Below are positions 1 through 9,537 of a stretch of 34,772 nucleotides of DNA, in pieces. The notes under the pieces are model-generated. The model was not told the DNA's origin. It made no database searches and saw nothing but the letters and a program-made list of their open reading frames with translations. Origin of the DNA: Obelidium mucronatum (Eukaryota; Chytridiomycota; Chytridiomycetes; Chytridiales; Chytriomycetaceae). Within the stretch, counting starts at the first letter, position 1; every line of letters starts with the position of its first letter. The position numbers and the translations under genes were made by a program. The stretch spans positions 1-34,772 of the forward strand of contig JAIVFH010000276.1 in assembly GCA_025765595.1 (NCBI GenBank), written 5' to 3'.

Positions 1-383
1 ACACTATCTATTCGATTTTGTTGAGAATAGTTAGAAGAAGGACATAGACGATGACTCAACAACAATGTTCTCTTTAAACTTCACGCCTAATATATTGGCA
101 CGTCGCCTAATTTAAGTATTCATTGGCAATCTTTGACACGAACGATGGAGAAATATAACATCCGTGGTCAAGCACTGGCATTTGCAACTGAAACAACACT
201 TATGCAGATTACACGGCCCAACAATAAGCAATTCAATCGTGATTTTATTCAAGTTTCTTTACTACGTTTCTTTCATTTTTTTTTCTTCATGCCCCTCTCT
301 CACCACGTTTGTGTGAATAAGCGAAATTTGAAATCGTGAAACAGCATACAACAAAAAAAAAAACAACGCAATCCAAAACAATA
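1..383. other. Intergenic / 5' flank of iron transporter gene
   Basis: AT-rich sequence with no reading frame that I can tie to a protein. It should hold the promoter and 5' leader of the transporter gene starting at 384. An A-rich stretch (about 352-363) lies just before the start codon, as is common for genes in this window. Confidence 0.5.
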
Positions 384-1484
384 ATGACTGTCGAATCCAT
401 AACAGCTGATGTGAATCGATCTTCGAGTTCAATGGACAGTCTCACGTCCGTCGTGGTTGATGCATCATCCTCAAAGCAAAGTCATTCGCCGATTCTCACC
501 TTGAACCACACTTTGGAGGTGCCGAGATTGTCAGAGTGCGTATGAAAGCAATTCCCGTAGTGAAACAGAAGTTTTTTGCAAATGGCTGAACCCATGTTGT
601 CGCTACTTTTTTTTTCCAGGATATCGTTGTTGGTCTTTCAGATGGATTGACGTTCCGTTTGCTTTAACCGCCGGTCTTGCGTCTCTTGGGAATCGATTCG
701 TTGTCATTGCTGGAATGGCTGAGATTGTTGCGGGTGCGATTGCAATGGGATTGGGTGGGTACTTGGCCGGACGCAGTGAAATCGAACATTACGACAGTGA
801 ATATGCAAGAGAAGAAAAAGAAGTGCGCGAGTTCCTGAACGAGAAGAAGAGGAAATTCTGGAGATTTTTGAGGTATGTTTTTCTTTCTTTTTTTTTGTGT
901 GTGGCTGTTTTCGAACTTGAGTTGTTTTTTTGAACATGGTTCTTTCTTCGATTCTAGCCGTATGGACTGGACCGTGCTGCTCTTGAGCCTCTTTTGGGAA
1001 ACTTGAAGGCGCATCCAACCCAATGGGTTGAATTCATGATGAAGTATGAACTGAATTTGGAGAAACCTGATGGCAGTCGAGTGTGGATCTCTGCATTAAC
1101 GATTGGCGGAAGCTACTTTGTGAGTGTACTTTTCTTCTTCCGCATTTCGGTTGTTTTTTTTTTAAATTGCCATTGTATATAGATGGGTGGTCTTGTCCCG
1201 TTGATTCCATACATTGTTATCCAAGATTCTTTGACTGCATTATATGTATCATGTGGTTGTACACTCCTCGTTCTTTTCATTTTTGGATTTGTGAAAGGGC
1301 GGGTTGTTGGTGTCAGTTCACCACTTCGGTCAGCTTTGGAAATGATGTTTGTCGGTGGGGCTGCTTCCGCAGCTGCTTTCGGAATTGCAAAGGTTTGATA
1401 TTATTATCATTATTTTCGTTTCCTTTTTCGGGTTCCTTTCAATTCTCATTTGTTTTCATCCAGGCAATGCCACGACCTGAATGA
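384..1484 (+). CDS. CCC1: CCC1/VIT1-type vacuolar iron/manganese transporter, with two frame breaks
   Basis: Family role: moves cytosolic Fe2+/Mn2+ into the vacuole for storage. Exons: 384-539, 620-872, 958-1119, 1183-1392, 1464-1484. Exon 2 has the family signature DIVVGLSDGLT-(V)PFALTAGLA, then GRSEIEHY and the acidic EREEEEILEIFEPYGLD stretch that forms the metal-binding hairpin. Later exons give the remaining helices (LTIGGSYF-MGGLVPLIPY and following). To read the family sequence, one base must be restored near 652 (before TTCCG) and another near 831 (before TTCCT). With these the protein would be about 267 aa, a normal size. The breaks are either real, making a pseudogene, or consensus errors. 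The last intron (1393-1463, donor GTTTGA) and the short MPRPE end are less certain than the rest. The start at 384 follows an A-rich leader. Confidence 0.85.
652..653 (+). other. Frame break 1 in the iron transporter
   Basis: The frame of DGLT runs into a stop at 668 unless one base is added between ACG and TTCCG. The family motif DGLTVPFALTAG needs an NTT codon here. Confidence 0.8.
831..832 (+). other. Frame break 2 in the iron transporter
   Basis: The frame changes again between GAG and TTCCT. Adding one base gives EVRE-V-PEREEEEILEIFE, which joins in phase 0 to PYGLD in the next exon. Without it the exon junction is out of phase. Confidence 0.75.
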
Positions 1485-2104
1485 TCTGCACCCCTCACAG
1501 CTTTACCCCATCGCTTATTCCTGTACTTGCAGTTTTTTTTTTGTGTGTAATTAAAATCCAAAAGTCAAAAGAACAATGAACAAAAAGATCTTTCGAAATT
1601 TTGAAACTGTTGGCTTGTATGGCAATTCTGATAAAATATGGAATAGCAGCCAGAATGCGATGGCAGATATGCTCAAATTCAGCAAGCAATCAAAGCCGCG
1701 TGCTTGAATGTCTCAACTATCGTTTTTTGAAATTTTCTCCTTTTTAATCAAATGTTCAATGGTAAAATGAAATTTTTCGTTTCCAATTCTCAAGGACATT
1801 TTTGCATCGACACAAAAGTTATAATACAAAGCTTTATGGCATCAATTGAGGGTTTTACTTTCGGTTTTGTTTCTTTTTCAGAGGAAACCTTGAAAGCTCC
1901 TTTCCCACTAATCAGCAGATACAGAGCTTAGTCCGAGGAAATGTTGGGGATTAAACCAACATATTCCTGATTGAGTGGTGGTGATGTCGAGCACCGTTAT
2001 TGTATTTAATCAATATCAAATTTTTCTAAGAAAAAGGCGCTTAAATTTTCCACTTCCTTTTTTTTTTTTGATTGCAGTGTTTTTCGTAAAGTTTCCTCCT
2101 GAAA
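1485..2104. other. Intergenic, 620 bp
   Basis: AT-rich, with T-runs and no supported gene. A pyrimidine stretch lies directly before the start of the next gene. No RNA gene recognised. Confidence 0.5.
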
Positions 2105-2935
2105 ATGCATGTCTCTGGCGCCACGACCCTTCTTCTCGCCACTGCGGCTGCTGCGGCTTCTGCGACCTTTGAATTGCTCACGCCGCCGGCGCGCCCCGTG
2201 GACGCCAGCACGATGCACACGGGTCCCTGTGGCGGCCAGCGCCTCGGGCCCCGGACCAGCTTCCCGCTCGTCGGCGGCGAGATCCGCTGGCGCCTCCTCG
2301 TGGCGAACCGCTACGTGCGCACACAGATCGCCGTGACGAGCGGCGACGCGCCGCCGACGGCCGCCGACTTTGCGGCAAACAAGCTCGGGCCGCTTGTCGG
2401 CTCCGAGGCCGCGGCGCCGCTCGTCGTCGGCACGAAGCCGGACCTGCGCGCCGTCAGCGGCGCCGTCGACGGCGCGAACGCAACGCTGCAGTTTGCTGTC
2501 GGCGACATTGGCCTGAACAACGCCGAGTACGTGTGCGCGGACATTGTGCTGGTGGGCGACAAGGCGTCTTCAACTGTGGGTACTAGTACTTCTGCTACCA
2601 CTGAAGAGGCTACTACTAGTGCGACTTCTACTACTGCGGCTACTACCGCAGCAAATACTGCGGTCACTACTACAGTCACTACTACGGCCACTACCGCTGC
2701 TACTGCAACTGAATCTGCTTCTACCGGTACAGCCACTACAGCCTACCAAGTCGAATCCACCACCACCACTGGCAAGTCTATTTCTACCAATGAATCTGGC
2801 ACCACAATTTGTGCTACAACTTCTGCCCAGAAGGCGAGCACACAGGCAAACAATCTCTATGCAAGCAATGCAGAGGGTGCTGCTACTATGATTGGGGCTG
2901 CTATGATCTTGTTGAGTGCCAGTCTCTTTATTTAA
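2105..2935 (+). CDS. Secreted BIM1/X325-like (LPMO-like) domain protein with GPI-type tail
   Basis: 276 aa, intronless. Residues 1-20 form a signal peptide rich in Ala. The mature part starts TFELLTPPARPVD and continues with GPCGGQ, FPLVGGEIRW and a later AEYVCADIVLVGD, the pattern of the BIM1/X325 family (copper-acquisition or LPMO-like wall proteins). From about residue 155 it is Thr/Ser-rich, a likely O-glycosylated stalk, and it ends in a hydrophobic segment (TMIGAAMILLSASLFI) that fits a GPI signal. Family members normally begin with His after cleavage. Here that place is Thr, and I also see no obvious second His in the VANRYVRTQIAV strand, so copper binding is doubtful. The first 470 bp are very GC-rich, unlike the Thr-rich end. 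The function of this copy is unknown. Confidence 0.75.
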   Translation: MHVSGATTLLLATAAAAASATFELLTPPARPVDASTMHTGPCGGQRLGPRTSFPLVGGEIRWRLLVANRYVRTQIAVTSGDAPPTAADFAANKLGPLVGSEAAAPLVVGTKPDLRAVSGAVDGANATLQFAVGDIGLNNAEYVCADIVLVGDKASSTVGTSTSATTEEATTSATSTTAATTAANTAVTTTVTTTATTAATATESASTGTATTAYQVESTTTTGKSISTNESGTTICATTSAQKASTQANNLYASNAEGAATMIGAAMILLSASLFI

Positions 2936-3215
2936 AACACCAAATGATATGATTTCTTTCTCACGGAAGAGCTTAGAATAAATTCAGTGTGATTTTTTGA
3001 AATGTTTCGATGGGCTTGAAAAAATAGAGATTGAGTGCTTAAGGAGTTTTGAGTGCTCTAGCTGTCAAGTTTCCATTGAGAACGAGGAATGATCAGCGAT
3101 AGGCTGAGTTTCTGGATATTTTGCGAAATTGTGTCGCATCCTTTTTGCGATTTACATTGTATTCTTTAGGACACAGTCGAAATCTGCCTTCATCCTGAAC
3201 ATTCAGTCTGAAAAA

Positions 3216-5582
3216 ATGCTATTTATGACACATGGGCTTCACGAGATAAGGGCCGTCGTCTTTATTATGCTCTTGATCGCAAAAGCTGTGGTGACAGTCC
3301 CACTCAAACCTGAATGGAAGGACATTGATCGACGCGAGCAAGTACTCCCTGAATTTGATTCAAATATCCAACAGCAAGTTTCAGACTGTATGGCCTCGTT
3401 TTTAGTGTTTTTTTTTTCATCGAAAGTGGGACCAAGTCTAACTCGATTCTAAACAGTAAAAAACCCCAGCTACGGCCAAATATTTGTTTCTGATACTTTG
3501 GCATCGATCGCAAAGCCCCAATCTCATAATCGCAATGTCGAACGCGACTCCATCTTGGATAAACTTGTGCCCGATGTGGTACTAAGTGATTCCCCGAAAA
3601 TCCAACTCGATGGAGTTCATCGCGACGTACAACCACCGCCCGACACCAATTTACATCAAGCCAAGCGTGGACAATCAGCCTACGATGCGATTGTCGATGC
3701 AATGAGGAATCAAGAGGGCCCAAAAATCAACCTTGGGAATCAAGAGGGTCCAAAAATCAACCTTGGCAATCCACCCTCTGCCCCACCAGCTCAAGAGTCT
3801 GTTAGTCACGAAAGCACCACAGGCACTAAAAAAGGTGAAATTAATCACTCTTCTCTGAGCTCTCCAACTACTTCCACTACTACTGCCGCTGTGGCTGCTT
3901 CTCCATCGCCAACAGACAAGGAATCCGACCTACAAATTCCAGCTCCACCACGCGCAAGAGGGATCTTGGAGGATCACTCAAACATGCCACCTATTTTACT
4001 TAATCGTGGAAACGACCACATTCTGGAAATCCCACCAGAACCAGTTCTGAAACGAGAACCCGCAAGTGAAGCCTTGGCTGTCCCAAACGCTCCCGTATTG
4101 AACCACAAAAATGATCATGTATTATTGGTGGTGCCTCCGGCACCCGTGCTGAAAAGACACTTTGCCGAGAAACTGGAGGTTCCAGCCGCTCCTGTATTGA
4201 AACGCGAGCCCGAGGAGGGACACCTTTTAGAGCTCCCAGTTATGCCCGTGCTGAAAAGGGAGCCAGGAAGCGATATACTAGAAGTTCCTGCTCCACCCTT
4301 GCTGAAACGAACTCAGATTGAGTTGCCTGGACACACGGTTCTCTACAACTTTTCACACAGCCTCGCAGCAAACAAAACAGGGGCTTTATACGAAATATCT
4401 ACTTTAATTATGATTCTCGGTTTCGCATTGATTAGTCTTTTGTACGTCTTGAATCGCGAAAGGGAGACAAATTCTAACAATCCCAATCATGTGAACGAGA
4501 AGCATCAAGTTAACATTGGCTTTGAATATGGAATATGGAGCTTGCCAATCAAGTATACTGCCTTTCTTTTAATTGTCATTGTTGGGCTTTTGGATCGATT
4601 TGAGACAAGGCAGACTTGGGTGATCCAGACACTCAAGACCATGACATTTGGCCCCGAAGGAGACCGTACGTTTGGCTATGCGCTTAAATTTCATTGAATT
4701 ATTAAGTTTAAACTGTCCTTTTTTTTCCGTCTTTTGAAATCAGATTCAAGTCTCATTGTCACACTTCTTGGAGTATACAAAGTCTCCAGTCTAGTCCTAT
4801 TCCCATCAATTTCTCGATTCATATCATTGCATATTCCATTCGGGAAACAATTGTTGATTATCCCATCGACGTTGTACTTGGGCCTCATCTCTAATTTTGC
4901 AATATCCCCAATCGTATACCAACTTGCCAAGCAAATGACTTGCCTCTACGCAGAAACAGCATCTTATTTGTATGAAACAGGGAAAGAATGTTGGACAAGC
5001 GAGACTCATTTGGCATCGGCAGGAACCGCTGGATCGTTGCTTGTGATTTCGACGCCGTTTTTTATTCTCACAAGTAACGCCTGGCAGAACACCCTCTCCG
5101 AATCCTTTATAAAAATAGAGCCGTGGGCTACTGCTTCTTCAACTACACTTCAGATTCTCATTCCATTGATACACCTCCACACTCGCTATGGTTTTGAGCA
5201 ACCCTATACAGAATTGTTTGTGTCTCTAGCGGCTCTTGCGATTTCTCTACAAGTTTCGAAAGGCGGGGTTTGTGGCGGTAGATCAAAGAATGTGGATTCC
5301 GGGTTGATGCGGATGGGGTTTATTCTATCTGGGTTGGTTGCAGCGACTTCTGTGGCGATGGATTCCAGATTCGTTTGTTTTGAAGCGGCTGCTGGGATTT
5401 CAGTGATTGTATTGTGTTTGTGGATGGTGGTTCTTTGGTCGTATTCGTGTTTGGCAGCGGTGGTCGATGTAGGCGCAAACAAAGTAGTGGATCATCAAGA
5501 AAAGTCGAAAGAGAAACAAGTCTCAGAGGTTGAAAGCGGTGAGACTGGAGCGTTGCTGGTCCTGGAAAGTGGATTGGAGTAA
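3216..5582 (+). CDS. Multi-pass membrane protein with Lys-Arg-ended repeat ectodomain
   Basis: Exons 3216-3387, 3457-4665, 4744-5582 (739 aa). An N-terminal hydrophobic segment (VVFIMLLIAKAVVTV) looks like a signal peptide or anchor. A low-complexity lumenal or outer region follows. It contains a perfect tandem pair of NQEGPKINLG and then about six units of 17-18 residues of the form L-E-V/I-P-x-x-P-V-L-K-R (about 4000-4320), most ending in KR. After that come around eight hydrophobic segments, then a charged tail. I do not recognise the membrane domain. The KR ends suggest cleavage by a Kex2-like protease in the secretory route, which would release proline-rich peptides from a membrane precursor; this is inference. 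The start was chosen as the first ATG before the hydrophobic segment, following an A-run. Both introns keep the frame (phase 1). Confidence 0.7.
4021..4320 (+). repeat. Coding repeats LEVPxxPVLKR
   Basis: Six degenerate copies: EIPPEPVLKR, AVPNAPVLNH, VVPPAPVLKR, EVPAAPVLKR, ELPVMPVLKR and EVPAPPLLKR. The spacers differ. Five of the six end in the dibasic pair. Confidence 0.85.
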
Positions 5583-5625
5583 TTAAAAAAAATCAACTTC
5601 AATTATTTATAAAGAATAAAATAAA

Positions 5626-6511
5626 ATGGTGAGGAACTTCCAACACACCAACAACGTAACCTCTGACAAACCCCCGCGAATCAAAAAAAAATAGGTCCGA
5701 TCAACTATAATCGCTCGTGTGGCAGATGGAGTACCCTTGGCTGCTTCGATGGATGATGAGGAAAGCAGTGATTTGACAGAGTACAAAACGCAGGCCAAGA
5801 GTTGAGTTTCTCGTATCATGTATTAAGGAAAATAGCGTCATCTAAAACCTTTGATGCTTTTTTCTGGAAGGCATCTTTAAACGCCTCTCGCCTGACTCTG
5901 ACCTTCGTTGTTCAATTGAGACTGGAGGTTCCTTTGTGTTCCACTATTTGATTGAATTCGGTGTATGCTATTTGACACTCTGTGACCGATCTTATCCAAA
6001 GAAACTCGCCTTTGCGTATCTCGAAGAGCTTCAAAAGGAGTTTCATGAAAAGTATGGGAACGAAGTGGCTTCAGTGGCAAGACCGTATGCCTTTGTCAAA
6101 TTTGGTATGTATAACGGTCTTCTCTTTTTTCTTTTTACTTTGGATCATTTGTTGAATTTGGATGTGGGGAGGGGGGGGACTGGGTGCTGATGTTAAACGA
6201 CAGACACGTTCATCCAAAAAACAAAGAAACAATACAAAGACACGAGAACGCAAAAGAATCTCAACAAATTAAACGATGACTTGCAGGATGTGACGCGGAT
6301 TATGACAAAGAACATTGGAGATGTGTTGGGACGTGGTGAACAGCTGGATCGGATGGCCACAATGTCCTCCAATTTGTCTCAACAGTCCAAAAAGTACATG
6401 AAGGATTCAAAGAAGCTGAATATGCAGGCGTTGTATCAAAAGTACGGACCCCCTGCGATAGTCGTTGGAATTGTCCTCTTTGTTTTGCTGTTGAGGTTTT
6501 ATTGGTTTTGA
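5626..6511 (+). CDS. SEC22: Sec22, longin-domain R-SNARE of ER-Golgi traffic
   Basis: Exons 5626-5628, 5695-5800, 5871-6104, 6204-6511 give 216 aa, the usual Sec22 length. The longin domain (RSTIIARVADGVPLAASMDDEE ... FHYLIEFGVCYLTLCD ... YPKKLAFAYLEELQ) is followed by a SNARE helix (LNDDLQDVTRIMTKNIGDVLGRGEQLDRM) with the central R of R-SNAREs in the VLGRGEQLD stretch, and a C-terminal anchor (IVVGIVLFVLLLRFYWF). Known role: fusion of vesicles between ER and Golgi. The first exon is only the ATG, with the intron (GTGAGG) directly behind it. Intron 2 uses the uncommon donor GTTGAG. Intron 3 carries a strong G-run (about 6169-6184). Confidence 0.95.
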
Positions 6512-6641
6512 AGGAGGTCACCGTTAGGATGAATAAATATATCCATTCGTTTTGAAAATACGACACACCTCGGAGTTTGTGACAATGTGGACAGTTTGCA
6601 CCAAGGAAAATGCCATCGAAAAAAAAAACCCAAAATGCACT

Positions 6642-8019
6642 TTATTTTCCCGCAGGAGTAAACTTGATAACGCTACTCTCTTTCAATAAATCCAGCGTGT
6701 TGCTGAATCCAAAACCGGTCGCCAACCTGGCTACCCATCCCCTCAAATCCACACCCATGACTGTAATCTGATAAATCACAGATTTGTCATTATCGGGGAC
6801 TGGTGTCAAGGTGTATCGACCAAACGCCCAATTAATGATTACAACCGTCGAGGCCCCGTCATCATCCTTCATTCGAATCGTTCCCTTGATGCGATAAAAC
6901 GAATCTTTTGGAAGTGGTGCCAAAAAAGTTTCCAAAGACTCCTTGGTGAATAGCGTTGGTGTATCCGGCTTATTCTGATGCGGTTGGTGCTGGTGGTGGT
7001 GGTGTAGATGGTGCTCGTCGTTACATTGGTCAGCTCCACAGTCTGAAGCATCCGTTGGGGGAGGATACATGACTTGCACCAAATCGACTTCATTCGCATG
7101 ATGATTCCTGTCCTTCAACCAGTCTGTACTTCCGCCCATCTCCGTTGTTTCGGGAATTGTACTTCCATCGCTCGCCAATTGAAACAGTTTCGTATCGATC
7201 CCGAAAATGAGCGATGGGGAAACTCCTTGTGTTCCATTGCATTTGATTTTGGGGGTTTCTTCGTTGAGTTCATAGACGTGGTCAAGGACCAGATCAAACT
7301 GACGTTCGGATATCTATTCCCAAGAGATTGATTTTTTTTGGAGGGGCTTAGTATCCATGTAACATGAAAGATTTGATATGGGTTATATACCAGCTCGTGT
7401 TTGTTTAGCAGAATGACGTCCGTGTATTTTGCTTGCATTTTGGCCGTATACGAGGTGTCTTCATATCCAGTGAAGTTAACACAATCAATTACTGTTATAA
7501 TTGCATCCAAAGTGAATCCGTCAGGTTGAAGCTGTCTAATCTGCCATGCAATCGGAGCTGGTTTTTTGGATGTCAGTCAACCTCTGAGCAACAAAAGAAG
7601 ATACGTTACCAGGGAATGCAGAGCCAGAAGTCTCGATAATAATTCGATCTGGGTTGAATTTTTCTATAATTCTGATTAGCTGTTGTTGATGATGGTTTAG
7701 ACAAGATAAGACCCAAACCTTTAATGTCCAACAGAGCATTCTTCATCTGTCCAACCAGGACACAACATAGACATCCGTTAAGCATTTCAGTTACTTTGAT
7801 GCTACTTCCTGCCTTGACAGGCTCTCCGTCAGTCTGATCAGAACTGGTACTGGCGCTGTTTCCAAGCAGCTGAGAGTCCACTTTCACATCGCCAAACTCA
7901 TTCTTTAGAACAACTACATTGTATTCTGCTGGAATTTGAGCTAAAAGAGCCAGGAGGATCGTTGTCTTTCCAGCGCCGAGGAAACCCGTAAAGACGGTAA
8001 CGGGGATTGATTTTGACAT
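6642..8019 (-). CDS. CobW/P47K-family metal-chaperone GTPase (COG0523)
   Basis: Exons (minus) 8019-7719, 7663-7610, 7557-7391, 7313-6642; 397 aa. The N-terminal GTPase domain has the Walker A GFLGAGKTT, the metal-binding CxCC motif in EMLNGCLCC, ETSGSA (Walker B region) and the guanine-specificity motif as NKHE. The C-terminal domain (DSFYRIKGTIRM ... WAFGRYTLTPV) is the usual CobW C-domain. A His-rich stretch HHLHHHHQHQ sits before it and may hold Zn or a similar metal. Family members load metal into client enzymes; the client is unknown here. Three small introns were set by the family sequence; the first has donor GTTTGG. It lies divergently next to the repeat-peptide gene. Confidence 0.92.
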
Positions 8020-8387
8020 ATCTTTTTTTTTTTCAAGTTTTAACAACAGAGTTACTCGATTCTTGACTCATCATGATGCGTCTCCGTGACATATCAGTTA
8101 TTGTGATTTACATATATAATAAGAAAAAAGACCGACTTACTCTGCGCCACGCAGTTTGATATTTTTTTTCCTTTTTTTCTCCTCCAAATTTTCTGATTGG
8201 TTGAAAAAAAACTGGTCAACAGGCTTCAAAGGGCCAAGCAGGCTGGAAAAGCGCAGCCTCATCGGGTCTCAATGGGGTCAAGTCAGCGGCCGCTAATAAA
8301 ATATATGTATAAAACCCAGACTTTTCCCCTCCAGAAATCGGAAAAAAAAAAACTACAACTCTTTTTCAACACCCAAAACAATCAAAG
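8020..8387. other. Divergent intergenic region between CobW gene and peptide precursor
   Basis: It should hold both promoters. A TATA box for the plus-strand gene lies at 8308-8314, followed by pyrimidine-rich and A-rich leader sequence. No other structure seen. Confidence 0.5.
8308..8314 (+). promoter_or_regulatory. TATA box of the repeat-peptide gene
   Basis: TATAAAA, 74 nt before the ATG at 8388, inside an AT-rich stretch. Distance and sequence suit a strong core promoter. Confidence 0.65.
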
Positions 8388-9110
8388 ATGCAAACCTCTT
8401 TCAACACTCTATCAATTGTCTTGCTTGCTGCTCTGATGAGTATCTCTTTGACCACCGCGGCTCCTATTTCGGTCACCAAGGGTGATGCTGGAATTCACGC
8501 TCGTGATCCTTGGTGCTACATGGGCTGGAACCGTCGCTGCATCTCCTACCTCAAGCGCGATGATGCCACAATCGGTGACACTTCTACTACTGTACCTGCC
8601 ACTGAAGGTGCTGTTGCTGTTATCGCTAAACGAGACCCATGGTGTTACATGGGTTGGAACCGTCGCTGCATTTCTTACCTCAAGCGCGATGATGCTACGA
8701 TTGGAGATGCTTCTGCTGCTGCCACTACCGATAACTCTGTTGCGGTTGTAAACAAGCGCGACCCATGGTGTTACATGGGCTGGAACCGTCGCTGCATTTC
8801 CTACCTTAAGCGTGACGATGCTACCGTTGGTGAATCCCCATCTACCGCTGAGGGTGCAGTTGCTGTTGTCAACAAACGTGACCCATGGTGCTACATGGGC
8901 TGGAACCGTCGCTGTATTTCATACCTTAAGCGTGACGAGGCTACCGTTGGAGAAAGCCCATCTGCTGCTGAAGGCGCTGTTGCCGTTGTTGCTAAACGTG
9001 ACCCATGGTGCTACATGGGCTGGAACAGAAGATGCATTTCATACCTCAAGCGCGACGACGCCGAAGTTGCCATTAAGACTGAAGCTACTGTTCCTGAAGT
9101 TTCCGCCTAG
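8388..9110 (+). CDS. Secreted Kex2-type precursor with five identical peptide copies (pheromone-like)
   Basis: 240 aa, intronless. Residues 1-25 form a signal peptide (LSIVLLAALMSISLTTAAP). Then come five exact copies of DPWCYMGWNRRCISYL, each followed by KR. Spacers of about 22-25 residues (DDATIGD... type) end in A/N-K-R in front of copies 2-5; copy 1 is preceded by AR. Codons differ between copies (for example CGTCGC versus AGAAGA for RR) while the peptide is unchanged, so the mature peptide is under strong selection. Kex2-like cleavage would free a 16-mer with two Cys that could close a nine-residue ring. The leading Asp-Pro could be trimmed by a dipeptidyl aminopeptidase, leaving a Trp-Cys start. 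The layout is that of ascomycete alpha-factor precursors, but the peptide is not one I know. It could be a mating or signalling peptide, a defence peptide or a host-directed peptide. Confidence 0.88.
   Translation: MQTSFNTLSIVLLAALMSISLTTAAPISVTKGDAGIHARDPWCYMGWNRRCISYLKRDDATIGDTSTTVPATEGAVAVIAKRDPWCYMGWNRRCISYLKRDDATIGDASAAATTDNSVAVVNKRDPWCYMGWNRRCISYLKRDDATVGESPSTAEGAVAVVNKRDPWCYMGWNRRCISYLKRDEATVGESPSAAEGAVAVVAKRDPWCYMGWNRRCISYLKRDDAEVAIKTEATVPEVSA
8505..9053 (+). repeat. Five coding repeats of the 16-mer plus KR
   Basis: 54-nt units at 8505-8558, 8634-8687, 8760-8813, 8880-8933 and 9000-9053. Spacing is 129, 126, 120 and 120 nt. The 18 encoded residues are identical in all five, while third positions vary. 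Confidence 0.95.
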
Positions 9111-9537
9111 ATTAACTAAGCCCTTACACTCTTGACTATAGCCCATCTCTAAGGGTTTCAGTCTGGGCTTCTTTCTTTTTTTTCCGGTATTTTTCATTCA
9201 ATAAACTTTTACTATTCCCTTTATATACTTTTGACTTTTTTATCAAATGTGACGACACCCAATGGTGATCCCAAACTCTGACGCACGCATCTCTTTTCCA
9301 TAAAGCGCGTTTTCAATGAGAGTCCACATTTGCCGTAGAAGACAAGCTCAGACAACACATGGATTTATTGCATTTATCAAAATTTCTCAGAAACCAAGAA
9401 AAAAACAAACAGAAAACGCGACCAAAAACACTTTTTAAAAATAAAACCGAAGAAGAATCCAGAAACGCCATAGCAATACCCACCAAGAATAACCCCCAAC
9501 TTAACCAACCCTTAAAACAAAAAAATCCCTTGTCCAG
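9111..9537. other. Convergent intergenic region
   Basis: Shared 3' flank of the peptide precursor and the lectin gene. AT-rich, with an AATAAA-containing stretch near 9199 that may serve as poly(A) signal for the plus-strand gene. Nothing else seen. Confidence 0.45.

Noticed and set aside
620..872. Programmed frameshifting in the iron transporter
   Set aside because: No slippery heptamer or downstream structure is seen at either site, and two shifts would be needed. Consensus error or gene decay is simpler.
2311..2736. Minus-strand frame of 141 codons within the BIM1-like gene
   Set aside because: Ala/Val-rich shadow of the Thr-rich and GC-rich coding sequence on the other strand.
8505..9053. 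Regular repeats, 54 nt with 66-75 nt spacers, could recall a CRISPR array
   Set aside because: Repeats differ at third codon positions and spacers are related to each other; it is a coding repeat with KR sites in a fungal-type gene.
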